DNA from: Aphelidium insulamus
Lineage: Eukaryota > Aphelidiomycota > Aphelidea > Aphelidiaceae
Direction of reading: 5' to 3'
Assembly (NCBI GenBank): GCA_036784855.1
Contig: JAZDSV010000039.1
Span: 82,756 to 146,755, forward strand
Length of the DNA: 64,000 nucleotides
Both the position numbers and the translations under genes were made by a program. The notes under the pieces are model-generated. The model was not told the origin of the DNA. It was given only the letters and a program-made list of their open reading frames with translations, and ran no database searches. Position 1 is the stretch's first letter, and the number at the start of each line of letters is the position of its first letter. Of the stretch, positions 42,030-53,763 are shown piece by piece.

Positions 42030-42275
42030 CGAGTTTATAAAGCGCATAGACATCTGTTCCGTATCTAATCAGCACTACTCCCATCTGTGCACCGCGATAC
42101 GAATAACAAAGAGCGCCGGGGGTGGACTGCCGAAGTTACGTTGACCCCATTCATAGATTCCATCATGCAATACCCGATTGCCAAGCGACGGCATTTCCCC
42201 AGAATTTGATGATGCATTCGGAATTACCGGCCATTAAAGCATGAACCAGCACGGGAATCACCGCGTCCTTATTGT
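42030..42275 (-). pseudogene. Ankyrin-family remnant, minus strand
   Basis: The minus translation near 42275-42210 gives DAVIPVLVHALMAGNSECII, and near 42150-42060 gives GSPPPALFVI followed by frameshifted remains of GKLLIKYGADV. Both match the 34406 protein, but the several hundred residues between them are deleted. Confidence 0.65.
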
Positions 42276-42510
42276 TCACTAGCATTCCGCTTCACCGAAC
42301 CGCATCTTGGCATCCACGTGCAACTTTTGGAGAAGCGCGCAAGATTTCACCTTTAATTCAAGGCAGACAATTCATCCAAGGTGACACGCTGCGGCATGGC
42401 TATTATGAAAGCGCCAATGAATTTGCGTCTTTGATACTTTTTCAGATGTGGCGCAAGCTACTAACCCAACCTCTTTATCCTGATTCCCACAGCTCACGCG
42501 TACCGCAAGA

Positions 42511-43444
42511 ATGAACTCCGATTATCCGCCCTTCGTTGCAGAGGCCTGGACCGCCGACGCCGTGATGGCCGTTGTATGCCATTTGATTGCCATGTGCGGC
42601 ATTCTGGATTCGCGCTCCACCGGCGCGTTCTCCATCACCGTGTCACTCTTTGGGGTGTTGAGCAGCGGGATGACCGCGTACGCGTTCTCCGAGGAGCGCG
42701 ACGGCGGCAACTTATCTCGAATGTACATGTCGTCGACTGTGCTAAGTGCTGCATCGCTGCTGGCCCAGTTATTGCTACCAGTCGGTACGTGATTTTTGCA
42801 TCGGATACGACAAGCTGTTGATACTTGCAGTCAGCGCACGCCACAAGGTCCCCGTGGAATCATCCATCCCACTGTACCAGCCTGCTACGGAGAAGACTTC
42901 ACTGACGGTGAACAAGGTTGAATCTGGTCGCCAGCAGAATACATTTCTTTCCCTGCCCACTTGGGTGTGGTACCTGTTGGCAATAGCGGCGGCAATGCTA
43001 TTGGCCGATAAATTGTTTCCTGCATTTCATATGGACACACTGGCCAGCCGCGTGCTCTTTGTGATGCAGCCCATGATGCTTACGGCGGTACTGGTACATC
43101 AACACAAGCAGTGGAGCGAGTGCAGCCGAGAGATGGCCGGCTGGGTGCCGGTTGTGTTTATGGTCGTCTTGGCGCTCCGTGGCCTGGTCCAGCTGTTTGT
43201 ACCACTATCGTGGGAATTGGTGATTGCGATCATGAGTATCCTGTTTCGAGAGTTCGGCGCTGCCATTGCTGTTGTCCTGCCGATGCTGCTGATTCATTTG
43301 CCGCTTGTGTTGGCATGCGCTCAGGTGCGTATATTTCATATATATATATATATATATAATGAGTTATGAGAGCTTCACTGACATGGCCATTCATCTCAGC
43401 CGATTGTACTGGCATACCAGTTGCGCAAAAGTGGTCTAGTGTGA
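42511..43444 (+). CDS. Multi-span membrane protein, array copy 1 (intact)
   Basis: Exons 42511-42784, 42831-43324 and 43400-43444; 270 residues. Seven to eight hydrophobic segments: AVMAVVCHLIAMCGIL, GAFSITVSLFGVLSSGM, STVLSAASLLAQLLLPV, WYLLAIAAAMLLADKLF, VLFVMQPMMLTAVLV, VVFMVVLALRGLVQLFV, LVIAIMSILF and AIAVVLPMLLIHLPLVLACA. Conserved loops are LYQPATEKT and HQHKQWSECSREMAGW, and the last mini-exon encodes PIVLAYQLRKSGLV. The second intron contains a (ta)n tract. I do not recognise the family. It is the only member of a five-copy array with no frame breaks, so the likely functional one. Confidence 0.8.
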
Positions 43445-43649
43445 GACAGTGTCCCTCGTCGTCTGAACACCAATAGCTGTGCGAAAAGAAAAAAATCAAT
43501 AAATGCATAATCTAACGGCTCATTAGCTATTACATAACCAGGTCAGCCAAAAAAAATACCTTACGCCCTCAATTACATAATCGAAAACACATGAAACACT
43601 CTGACTCTCGAAAATATCGGGGAACTTATACCTATTGTTACGCGGAAAA

Positions 43650-44585
43650 ATGTACGGGCAGCCAACCAGTTCTCCGCCCTTCTTCGAGGATACGTGGTTC
43701 ATCGACGCGGTACTGGCCGCAGTATGCCAGTTGATTGCCATGTATGGCATTCTAGATCCGCGCTCCACCGGCGCGTTCTCCATCGCTGTATCCCTATTCG
43801 GTGTGTTGAGCAGTGGTTTTACCACCGTAAATGCATCGTACGATGTGTACAACACACCGCATCGAATGTATATGTTGGCGACTGCAATAAGTGTCGCATC
43901 GATGATGGCACAATTATTGCTACCAGCTGGTAATATGCACTGCTGCATCCCATATGAGATTCACTAATGGATACCTGCAGTCAGTTCACGCCACAAGGGC
44001 CTTGCTAAATTGATCCCATTGTACCAGCCTGCCACTGAGAAGACCCAGCAGTTAGTGAGCGAGAGTGAATCTCGTCGCCTGCAGAATAAGTTTCTTGATC
44101 TGTTTACATACGTTTGTTACTTGCTGGTAATTGCCGCAACAATGTACTTTGCAATCTATTGTTCCCTGCATTTGGCATGGACACGCTGTACAGCCGTGTG
44201 CTCTTTGTGATGCAGCCCATGATGCTTACGGTTGTACTTGTGCATCAACACAAGCAATGGCACGAGTGTAACCGAGAGATGGCTGGCTGGGTGCCAGTTC
44301 TGTTCATGGTTGTCTTGGCGTTTCGTGATCTGCTCCAATTGCTTGTCCCACTGATGTTGGAATTGGTGATGGCAATCGTGAGTGTCTTCAATCAACAATA
44401 TGGAAATGTCATATCTTTCCTCCTACCAGCGCTGATGATTCTCCTACCCCTCCTGATAACATGCTTACAGGTATGTGTCTGATGTACTTGTCAACTTGCT
44501 TTTGTTTAGAGTCTTTACACTAAATAACCATGGACCCTTGCCTATTGTACTGGCGTACTGCATGCACAAAAGTGGATCAATGTGA
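43650..44585 (+). pseudogene. Multi-span membrane protein, array copy 2 (broken)
   Basis: First exon intact (MYGQPTSSPPFFEDTWFIDA ... SVASMMAQLLLPA). Exon 2 loses one base near 44152, after ATMYFA, so the remainder (LLFPAFGMDTLYSRVLFVMQ, HQHKQWHECNREMAGW) is in another frame. The final mini-exon (PIVLAYCMHKSGSM, 44541-44585) has lost its AG acceptor: CTTG precedes it. Confidence 0.85.
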
Positions 44586-45246
44586 GTCGAGAGCAACACT
44601 CGTCTTGACAGAATTCCTGAAATTCAGCAAGACAAAAAGAAAAATATTTAATGCAATGACAGCTACTACGCAACTAGGTCAGCCAGCTTCTACTTCTCAC
44701 ACCTTCAGTGAAGATTTGTATTATGTGAGCTGACTGTGAACTCTTATGCTCGTGAGAGTTTGGGTGTGTTAGTGTCGTATATTCGCATGCCACATCGGGA
44801 ATCGAGTCCTCAAAGGTCTGGTCCTAAAAATTATCCTTACTATTGGCATGTATGCACGTACAGTTATACATCGATAGGATATCATCTATATAAAGTGGGT
44901 TTGTATATGCGCATCGAACTAAAGCTGGTGACCAAAGTGTTGAAGATATTTAGTACACTAGTGATAGTTTGTTTTCAGCGAAGTTAATTTGAACAAGTTT
45001 CTGCCCGTAAGCACGCACAAAGTAAAAAAGGAGTAACGTACAAATTCAATAGTATACACAGCATACAATTAGATGGACGTGTTTAAGTGTGTGTGTGTGT
45101 GCAAGTGCGTGTGAGTGTATTTCTGCACGGCAGGAGTTTGCAAGACAATTCATGACCCTAGCGACTTGAAATATAATCAGATGTGGCGCATGGAGTTTGA
45201 CCCAACTTTATTACCATCCGTTCCCACAGCGCGCGCTTACGGCAAG
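44586..45246. other. Intergenic region within the membrane-protein array
   Basis: No gene found. A (gt)n tract lies at about 45089-45103. Short frames here are not supported. Confidence 0.5.
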
Positions 45247-46139
45247 ATGTACGGGCAGTCGATCGACTATCTGGTTCATCGACGCGGTACTGGCCGTTGT
45301 ATGCCAGCTGATTGCCATGTACGGCATTCTGGATTTACGCTCCACCGGCGCGTTCTCTATCATCATGTCTCTCTTTGGGATGCTGAGTAGTGGGGCGACC
45401 TCGTACGCGTTCTCTGAAGAGTTCATCAAATTGTCCCGAATGTATATGTCGGTGACTGTGCTGAGCGCCGCATCGCTGCTGGCACAGATATTGCTACCGA
45501 TTGGTAAACATGCAATGCTGCATATCATTGTGTTCACATTTGCAGTATGTGCACGCCACAAGGTCCCCGGGGAATCGATCCCAATGTACCAGCCTGCTAC
45601 GGAGAAGAACCAGCAGTCACCGAACAAGTTTGAATCATCTCGTAACCAGAATACGTTTCTTTGCGTGCCAATATGGGTGTGGTACTTGTTGGTCACAGCA
45701 GCGACAATGTACTTGGCAGAAATTTTGTTTCCTGTATTCTTCATGCACACGCTAGCCAGCCGTGTGCTCTTTGTGATGCAGCCCATGATGCTCACCGCGT
45801 GACTTTACATCAACACAAGCAGTGGCGCGAGTGCAGCCGAGAGATGGCCGGCTGGGTGCCAGTTGTGTTTATGGTTTTTTCAGCGCTCCGTGGCGCAGTC
45901 CAACTGGTTGTACCGCTTGGCGTTGAATTGATAGTGGGGATCTTAAGTGTATTTATCATCAGTTCGATAATGCCATTATGGTTCTCCTGCCAGCGCTGCT
46001 GGTCCATTTGCCTCTCATGGTGGCGAGTTCGCTGGTGAGTGTCAGTTGTTTGTGTGTTTATGCGATTTATACTCACATGATCATTGATCGCAGCCAATTG
46101 TACTGCCGTGTAACATGCGGCAAAGTGGCCTAATTTGAG
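45247..46139 (+). pseudogene. Multi-span membrane protein, array copy 3 (broken)
   Basis: The ATG at 45247 (MYGQSIDYL) is out of frame with the first span (WFIDAVLAVVCQLIAMYGIL). A base is lost after MQPMMLTA near 45799 and another near 45967, before NAIMVLLPALLVHLPLMVAS. Splice sites and the last mini-exon (PIVLPCNMRQSGLI, 46095-46139) survive. Three frameshifts make it a pseudogene. Confidence 0.85.
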
Positions 46140-46311
46140 CCGAGCATCTTAATCAGTCAGAATACAGTTCACTTAAAAAACAAATTACTTCATGTGTTGC
46201 TAACTGATTGTGGCGCCGACACATAAAAACCAATCGGAACATATTTGTGAGTGAAGACTAGCTTTCTTGCAGAAACATAACGAGGACCCGGCTCCCACTG
46301 TACGCGGAAAT

Positions 46312-46865
46312 ATGGAGGGGCAACCGGGTTACCCGCTTTTTTTTGAGGATACATGGACCATCGACGGAGTGCTTTGCCCGTCCGAACTCATCACCTGACA
46401 AAAGAATTAACTTCATACTTGCAATTATATCATACGGCTCTTGTTGTTTACATTGCGGCTCAGACACGTAAACCCAGTCGGACTACATTTGTGAGGGCCT
46501 TCTTTTTCATAAAAAGGGTGATACACTTTTTTCTGATACGTGGACAATCGATGATGAATAAGCTACTACGTGCAAGCTGATTGCATTCTGGAACCACGCA
46601 ACGCTGACGAGTTCTCTGTAGCTGTCTCCCTGCTTAACGCGCTCAGCGGCGGGATCACGGACATCAGTAAGCTGGACATTATCGACCGCAAGCCATAAAC
46701 ACTAACAGTACCAACACCTGCCACTTGTTTGTGCATCGGCATGCCCGAATGTGTGACATGCTTATAGCTCAAGCTGCTAGTGTATGTGATGAAAATAATT
46801 TACAGTTACATGAACGTTGATCCCAGCCGACTATTTATAAATTGCGCAGAAGCGGCATCGAATGA
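46312..46865 (+). pseudogene. Multi-span membrane protein, array copy 4 (remnant)
   Basis: Starts MEGQPGYPLFFEDTWTIDGV, equivalent to the N-terminus of copy 2, then degrades. Pieces such as SDTWTIDD and FSVAVSLLNALSGGI follow. It ends with a recognisable final mini-exon (PTIYKLRRSGIE, 46827-46865) still preceded by a cccag acceptor. Most of the central spans are deleted. Confidence 0.7.
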
Positions 46866-46976
46866 GACAAGTGTCGCTGAATAATGTGGCTGGCTTAGAA
46901 ATACTTCTAATGTGGCGCATGCTTCATCAGACGTTCCCAACGCAACTTCATTACCGCATTTACACTTACGGCAACT

Positions 46977-47992
46977 ATGTACGGAGTGCCGATTGATAAT
47001 CTATTCTTCGCCGTGGGTTTGTGGTTAATCGACGCTATATTAGCCCTTGTTGGCCAGCTGGTTGCCTTGCACGGCATACTAAATCCGCGCTCCACCGGCG
47101 CGCTTTCAATCACCGGTTCCCTCTTTGGGATGCTGAGTAGCGGGATGACCGCGGACGTGTTCTCCGAAGAGTACGGCAAACTGTATCGAATGTATATTTC
47201 GGTGACTGTGCTGAGCGCCGCATCGCTATTGGCACAAATATTGCTTCCATTCGGTAAATATGCAAAGCTGCATCAAATGTGATACATATGTCATTCACAC
47301 TTGCAGTACGTGCACGCCACAAGGTCCCCGCGGAATCAATTTCCCTGTACCAGCTGGCTGAAGAGAAGAACCAGCAGTCTGTAGGCCAGGTTGAATTATC
47401 TCGTCACCAGAATACGATTCTTTATCTGCTTACATGCGTGTTGCACTTGCTGGCAATTGTCGGGACGACCTATTTCGCCGAATTTTTGTTGCCTTGTGCA
47501 GCATGTGCCTGCCTTTGGCATGCACATGCTGGCCAGCCGTGTGCTCTTTGTGATGCAACCCATGATGCTCACGGCGGTGATTTTATATCAACACAAGCAG
47601 AGGCGCGAGTGTGGCCGGGAGATGGCCGGTTGGATGCCAGATAAGTTTATGGCTGTTACAGTGCTACGTAGTCAGGTGCAACTGTTTGTACCGCTTGGGG
47701 TGGAATTGGTGGTGGGGTGCATCGGAGGTTTCGATGACATTTTTCCGCTGGCGCTGGTGGTGCAGTTACCGCTTCTAGTGGCATGTTCTCTGGTATGCGC
47801 CAGTTGTATATCTATCATCTATGCATGTCTGTATTTGAATATCCATCCATCGATCCTCCATCTCCTTCGACCTATGTGTTGTCTATCATATGTGGTTGTA
47901 TTCACCGCTTTTTTCGCCAACATAACCATTGCGTACAGACAACAGTACAGGGGGCCTACAGCATGCGCAGAGTGTTATATGAACGAGTCTAG
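46977..47992 (+). pseudogene. Multi-span membrane protein, array copy 5 (probably broken)
   Basis: First exon is intact (MYGVPIDNLFFAVGLWLIDA ... VLSAASLLAQILLPF) and the first intron is normal. In exon 2 a roughly 16-nt insertion near 47493-47508 shifts the frame between TYFAEFLLP and AFGMHMLASRVLFVM. The later part (HQHK-like YQHKQRRECGREMAGW, LFVPLGVELVVG) is open in the new frame, and a final mini-exon (AYSMRRVLYERV) is present. Unless the extra bases are spliced, the protein is truncated. Confidence 0.7.
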
Positions 47993-48042
47993 CGGGGTGC
48001 GCTTCATCAGTCCAGAAATTAACATATTTACACAAAGTCAAA

Positions 48043-48791
48043 TTATATTTCCTGCTGCAGCCTGTCAAACTGCTGATGGAATGAGGTGGCCATGGCGTCA
48101 TACCGCTCCGTCTCCACCGTGGAACGCCACACGGCCAGCTGTGCCCGTCTGACGGCACTATCCGCCTGTCTACACTCGGCCAGCCGCGCCTGGCTCTCTG
48201 CCTGCAGCCGCGTGGCCTGTCATTGATGAATAATCATCAGTCGGTGCCATTTACACGGACACACACCTCACGCTGGGCTTCCACCGCCCAGGGAGATAAT
48301 AATGCCTCCGGTATGGGCGGCGGCCGTGCGTCGCTGCGTGACCTTGAATAACTGTCAGTGGCCTTCAGTGACGATGGTGGTGGTGGTGGTGGTTGCGCAG
48401 CTACATGCTGGTGTGCCGCCGGTGCCGTTGCAGTTGCAGGTGTTGTGGCGTGGGAGCGACGCGTTGTATCGTAGGCCGGTGTGTGTGCGCCTCCTTGTCT
48501 TCTAGACTGCTGATGGAGATGGTGGTGGTGGTCGTCGTCGTGGGCAGGGCGGCTGTGCTGTGGCATTGGCCGTCTATCAGTGCCGACTGCGCGGTGTCTG
48601 CTGCCATCCCTGGCGGTATCCCTGCTGCCACCTCCGCCGCCACTCCAGTGCGACGAGGAGGGATGGTGAGGTGTGCCACTGCCTGACCTAGACCCACCAC
48701 CACCACCACCAGAGTGTCGGTCACGCGGTGTGCTGGCCGCGTGATGGCGGTCACCGCTGCGTCTGTCGCGCGATCCAGACCGTGATGACAT
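48043..48791 (-). CDS. Unrecognised protein: Arg/Ser/Gly/His-rich N-terminus, coiled-coil C-terminus
   Basis: Exons 48791-48267 and 48216-48043, 50-nt GT-AG intron, phase 0; 232 residues. The first about 140 residues are low complexity (RSGSRDRRSGDRHH, poly-Gly, poly-His, poly-Pro). The C-terminus is a charged coiled coil (PWAVEAQREATRLQAESQAR, VWRSTVETERYDAMATSFHQ, QFDRLQQEI). The SR-like composition suggests a nuclear or RNA-associated role, but I recognise no family. The next gene upstream, PCC1, has the same orientation. Confidence 0.65.
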
Positions 48792-48873
48792 TGCAGACTG
48801 TATGCAAGCACACACAGAGAGAGAGACAGAGAAACTATTATGTACTACAAGTATCTATATCTGTATAAGAGAA

Positions 48874-49282
48874 CTATTTCACGGCAGAGAGCGCGCTGGC
48901 AGACAGCTCCAGCACCGTCTGCGTGGTCACAATAACAAAGTCCATGACAGAGTTGGCCATGGTGCGCATAATCTTTACATCCGCCGCCTCCACCACTCTG
49001 CAATACAATTAGATATAGATACATATGTAAAGTTAGATGTAGACAGTACGCACATCTCTAGCGTGGACGGAGAGTCGGCCTTGGGGCGAAAGGTGCGCAC
49101 TGCACGCGCAGCATTCACTTCAGCATCCACTGAGAGCGCCAGCTGCACTATGCGCACCGTATCTGGGCTGTCGTACGGTATGTGCAGCTCTCTGACGCGT
49201 CAATTACATGACTGATGTATAATAAATATAGCGGAACCTGCAGTCGCATTGGCAGCTGCTCTGGTGTCGTTGCCGTATCCAT
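48874..49282 (-). CDS. LAGE3: KEOPS complex subunit Pcc1/LAGE3
   Basis: Small dimerising subunit of the KEOPS complex that makes t6A on tRNA. Exons 49282-49238, 49187-49054 and 48997-48874; introns 50 and 56 nt; 100 residues, the family's usual size. Blocks: LHIPYDSPDTVRIVQLALSV, DAEVNAARAVRTFRPKAD, then ADVKIMRTMANSVMDFVIVT and TQTVLELSA. These match the Pcc1 pattern (a.I.A.AL..D.E ... ad.r.LR...NS.ld...lv...i). The first exon encodes only 15 residues. Confidence 0.85.
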
Positions 49283-49503
49283 TTTGTTTCGTTGAGTACA
49301 GTTAAGCATATAGTTGAGTGTCTTGTATGTGTGTCACTCCAATCTTGCAATAATGGAACCGACCCTCTGATAGTGCCGCAAGCGATAACAGGCAACTTTG
49401 CATTAAATAGCTTGGTGTCTGCTTGCCAAGTATATATATATTAGGGGTAATTTGACATTGTAGCCATGCGATACCATGTACATACACCGTGACAACAGAG
49501 ACT

Positions 49504-51040
49504 TTATTGCTCACCATCACCGCCCTCAACATCACCACCACCATTGCCATTGCCAGTATTCACTTCAACCGCAGTCTGCTGCTTAAAGCCAGTGATAGTT
49601 TTCACAATGCTGCGCATGGATGGCCGACTGTTCCAGCTACCGGCCCAGCACGCGTCCATGGTGTCCCAGAGTAGCTTCACGGTCGTGGATGGCACCATAA
49701 CAGAGGCGGCATCAATGGAAGTTGTGGTAGTGGTAGTAGTAGACACCGCAGCACGCATCTCCTCTGTCTCCACGGGACGCTCACCGCGCAATACTGCCGC
49801 CTCCAGGTCCGCGGCTGTTTGCATGGTCGGCCACGGCGGTGACCGCGTGGCCAACTCAAACAGAACCACCCCGAATGCATACACATCCGCGGCACCCCTG
49901 TACGGCACAGTGTCCCGCACCGCTTGGGGCTCTCGTTCCGCATTACGCAGCCGCTGGAACACCTCGGGTGCGGCGTATAGTGGTGAGGCACCACGCGCCT
50001 TTCCACCCGTCACTGCGGATGATTTGTGCTGCTGTCCACCCACCACCGACGCGATGCCAAAGTCACACAACAGTGCGCACAGTCGCTGCTGCTCCTCGTC
50101 CCAGTCCAGCAGCACATTGGCGGGCTATTTGTCAGGTGTTGGTGAGAGTGAGTATTGTGACACTATGAATATATATGGCAGAGAGTCAGAACACCAACCT
50201 TGACATCGTTGTGCACAATGTTGATGGAGTGCATGTGTTCCAGCGCGCTGCTTATGTCCAGCGCCACGTCCAGCTGGAACGCTGGCGGCCACTCGCGTCT
50301 AACTGTCTCATATGCCGCCAGTGATCTGTCCATGATTAAATGTTGTTGTTGTTGTTGTTGTTCAGGTGGTACGGCAGTGTCTGTTATAACATCGGTCGTG
50401 GGATCACTTGGTGGCACCGGTGGCAGCAGGTCGACGGACGCGATGAGCTGCGCCAGACTACCCAGCGCGTAGAACCGGCTCACAAATGTCATTGGCGTCT
50501 CGCAGTACCCCAGCATCTTTGTATACTTAAAACCGCGTATAGAATATGTAAATTAATTGGACAGACCTGGATGAAGCGGGGATGAGAGCGCAGCAGCCAC
50601 ATGACACCGACTTCGTGGTGGAATGCCGGCCGGATCCTGTCCAGCGACACGCCCGCTGGCTGCCTCAACACTTTGACCACCACAACACCATCAGACGCCA
50701 CGGCACCGTGTCTCCGTCGCAGTTCAGTGTCAATCAGGCGAGCGCGGTGTATCACGGCCGCACCGCCCTCCGCCACCATGTCCAGCACTTGGATCTGTCG
50801 CGTCATGTCCACCCGCATGTTGTCCGGGTCGGTGGCTGGCTTGCCTACATTGCATAATCAATGGAGATAATACATACAGAAGTGATTTGACCAACCATCC
50901 AGTGCTTCAAACAGCGGCTGGGCCGTATTGTTCATCGGCACCGGGGCCGATCCATTCTCTGACGCGTCGAAGTACTTTTTGCCATCCTTCTCCTCCGAAC
51001 TGTTGGTTGAGTCGTCGGTCGATGTGGCAGTGACGCGCAC
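49504..51040 (-). CDS. Tyrosine-kinase-like (TKL) family protein kinase
   Basis: Exons 51040-50896, 50844-50567, 50516-50199 and 50124-49504; GT-AG introns of 50-74 nt; 453 residues. Motifs: VLDMVAEGGAAVIHRARL (Gly loop), GVVVVKVLR (Lys), FHHEVGVMWLLRSHPRFI (helix C Glu), FVSRFYALGSLAQLI (hinge), a poly-Gln insert, INIVHNDVKPANVLLD (catalytic loop, HND for HRD), LLCDFGIASV, SPLYAAPEVF, ADVYAFGVVLFELATRSPPW and ACWAGSWNSRPSM. The C-terminal CW...RPS block and VYAFGVVLFEL are TKL features. The catalytic Asp and DFG are intact, so activity is likely despite the HRD to HND change. Substrate unknown. Confidence 0.88.
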
Positions 51041-51306
51041 AGCGGATGAGGTAGTCCTCTGCGGTTGTACTGATCAGAACCCTGTAGTCTAAGTCTGTAT
51101 CCATGTGTACCCACCGCGCGTTTCGCTGAAGAACGCGACCGCCAGCACAGAAACCGCGACCAACCCATAAAGTTATAAAAGATATAGTGTAGTTGGTTAT
51201 AGCAGAAGAAAGATAATAGACAAGTAGTCTGTATCTAAATATAGACGTTGGCAGCTCCCTGGCACACACTCTAACAGCTCACTCTATTAGCAATTACGTA
51301 AACACA

Positions 51307-52761
51307 CTAATCACCATCCGTTGTCAGACAGACGCGCATGCCATCCCACGCCAGCCGCACATCATTGCCGCTAGACCGCCGGTCCACTGACGCCTGCGTA
51401 GAGTGGTGGTCCACGCGGTGACTGAACCCTGTCAGCAGTGCCAGTGCCGGCTTCAACTTATCAATCTCGGCCAGCGCCTGGTCGATGGAGAAGTGGGATA
51501 TGTGCGGTTTCTCTGCGGGTTACAATTAGAAAGTATCATATAATTCTAAAAAAAATATACCGTGTAGAGCATCCAGTATCAGCACCTCTGCCGACTCCAT
51601 GTGCTGCCTGCTCTCTGCTGGTATGCCAGACTCCGAAAAGATTAATCCAAGTACATATAGACAGTAAGTAATAACTAATATACCGTGTCAGACACATAGA
51701 CCACATTGTCCACCCGGAATCCCAAACACATGAACGGCTTGTCGCCCAGTTTTCCGTGCTCGACTGCCACATCAATCCATATGTATGTGTTCCAGAATAC
51801 ATTAACACAGACCCTCGAATGGCTGCACGAGCACATCGCAGACAGTGACTGGCAAGTAGGAACCGTCCGGCCGTGTCCGGAGCACATGAAAGTTGATACC
51901 AGCCACGTCGCCGCCACCCGACGCCTTGCTAGTGTCCACCAAGTACGGAAACACTCGCGACGCTGCGTCCATTGTCTCCTATTTATAGATTAAAATGGAT
52001 ACACTTAGTTTACAGCAAGGGCACAAACCTGCGAGAGATACACATCGACACTGTGCTGAATGGCCGCATTCATTGTCCACTGCCGCAAATCATCCAGGCC
52101 CAGCATCTGCACAGATGTAAACCAGAAATATAACAGACACCATCACTCACGGCATCGGCGTGGCTGTGTGTCAGGAACACGGCATCCAGACGGCGCAACT
52201 TGTACGCCGTGCACCACGTCACCGCCTGGCTGTAGAAGGTCTTGCCGCAGTCCACCAGCACATTGATTAGTGGCGCATCCTCATTTGCTGACTCTACAAC
52301 ACCACGATCTGAAGACTGCTTGCGCCGCATACGCAACATCAGACTGGTGTTGTTGCGACGGTTGCGAGAGCCGGGTGTGTGGTGTGCGTCATGGCAGACG
52401 GCGCAGGCACTACGCCTACCCGTCACAGGGTCCATGAGGGCCGCGTCTCCCGCCGTCAAACAGTGAACCGACGGCACACAGCCCGATGTCCCTGTAAGTG
52501 TGCGGTGGATTGTCAGCATGGTCGCGGAAACCACACACAGTGCCGCATGCCTGTGCCAAAGAATATCAGCTGCTCGACGGGTGCCCGCACGGTGTCGGGC
52601 AGGGGTTGGCGGCGCCTGTGCACCACATCCACCAATATGCTGTCACCAGTACTGGTAGCACCCAGTGAAACAGCACCCGCGCCGAGAGAAAGGGCGGCCA
52701 TGGCTGCGTGTGGCGGCACAGACGTCAACGAGGAAGCGGGCCGGCCATCCTCGGCGTGCAT
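51307..52761 (-). CDS. Metallo-beta-lactamase-fold hydrolase (PhnP-like / tRNase Z-related)
   Basis: Seven exons: 52761-52551, 52491-52151, 52106-52029, 51978-51813, 51763-51684, 51630-51561, 51512-51307; 383 residues. Motifs: IFFGTGTSGCVPSVHCL, CAVCHDA, NRRNNTSLMLRM, INVLVDCGKTFYSQAV, the metal-binding LTHSHADAMLGLDDLRQW (HxHxDA), QHSVDVYLSQ, DVAGINFHVLRT, KPFMCLGFRVDNVVYVSDTS, VLILDALH and ALLTGFSHRVDHH. The order fits eukaryotic PhnP-like phosphodiesterases. The first intron begins GCATGC; only that donor gives GTGTSG. Head-to-head with MPC2, with 50 bp between start codons. Confidence 0.92.
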
Positions 52762-52811
52762 TGAGTAAGACTGTAAATAAACACTGTATCAACCAATACA
52801 AGCAATACACA

Positions 52812-53436
52812 ATGGCCGCCGCGGCAACGACCTCGCGCCTGGAGCGCCTGTGGAACCACCCGGCCGGCCTGAAGACCATTCACTTCTGGGCGCCTGCCAT
52901 GAAATGGGTGCGTGTGTTGTCTCTCTCGCAACAGATGCACACAGAGATCATACGTATTCACACGGCACATGCGTATATATATAGGTGCTGGTGGGCGCCG
53001 GGTTGAAGGACTTGCAGCGGCCTGCCGAGCGGCTCAGCGTGCCACAGAGCGTCGGTGAGTTAGCGAGGCACACACACATGAAAGATCATGGCTGATATAC
53101 ACACCGCACAGCACTGTCGGCCACGGGCATCATCTGGACGCGCTATGCCACGCAGATCACACCCGTCAACTACAGCCTGTTCAGTGTCAACATCTTTGTC
53201 GCGGCCACCGGTCTCTACCAGCTCTTTCGCATCTACAGGTGTGCACCTACAAACATTGCATAGTGTGCATATATAGTGTATATATTATACAATATATGTA
53301 AGTGTATTGATCACATGCATTTGACAGACACCGCCAATTGGTTGGCAGTGAGTCATCAACTGCTTCTACAGTTGCTGGTGCTGCTTCCAACAATGCTTCC
53401 AACTCCAATGGCGACAACAATAACGATATCTCCTGA
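52812..53436 (+). CDS. MPC2: Mitochondrial pyruvate carrier subunit 2
   Basis: Inner-membrane subunit of the pyruvate importer. Exons 52812-52907, 52985-53054, 53112-53238 and 53328-53436; 133 residues. Motifs: LERLWNHPAGLKTIHFWAPA, MKWVLVGAGLKDLQRPAERL, SVPQSVALSATGIIWTRYAT and ITPVNYSLFSVNIFVAATGL, with YQLFRIYR at the end. NHPAG, FWAP.MKW, RP.E.LS and NYSLF are the family hallmarks; the HPAGP/L and final LFRIYR favour MPC2 over MPC1. A Ser/Asn-rich tail is added. All introns are GT-AG (57-89 nt). Confidence 0.94.
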
Positions 53437-53763
53437 CCTCCATACACCGACAATACCATAATATAGTTTGCTCACATATTCATTGCAATCTGCCTATACG
53501 TGTACTTCCGGTACCAATAATGGCTCAATGACTCATACAGCCACCGAAACGGTAATGGTGGCGCTGTCGGTATGGCAACAGCTTGCAGGTCGCCATGGTG
53601 GCGGGTGTCGGTGACAAACACGCACAGGCCACTATAAAAGAGCGTGTGCAGCCGTGACTTTCTTTAACTTTCGCGTCTGCACTCGGCCACTCTATATAGT
53701 GCACGCGTTACAGCTTTAACAGTACCGCCCACCAGACCAGTCACCGCCTCCACCACCTCCACC
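53437..53763 (+). promoter_or_regulatory. Promoter region of the 53764 gene
   Basis: No coding signal. A TATA-like ctataaaaga lies at 53631-53640, about 125 bp upstream of the ATG, in a GC-balanced region. Transcription start inferred, not shown. Confidence 0.45.
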
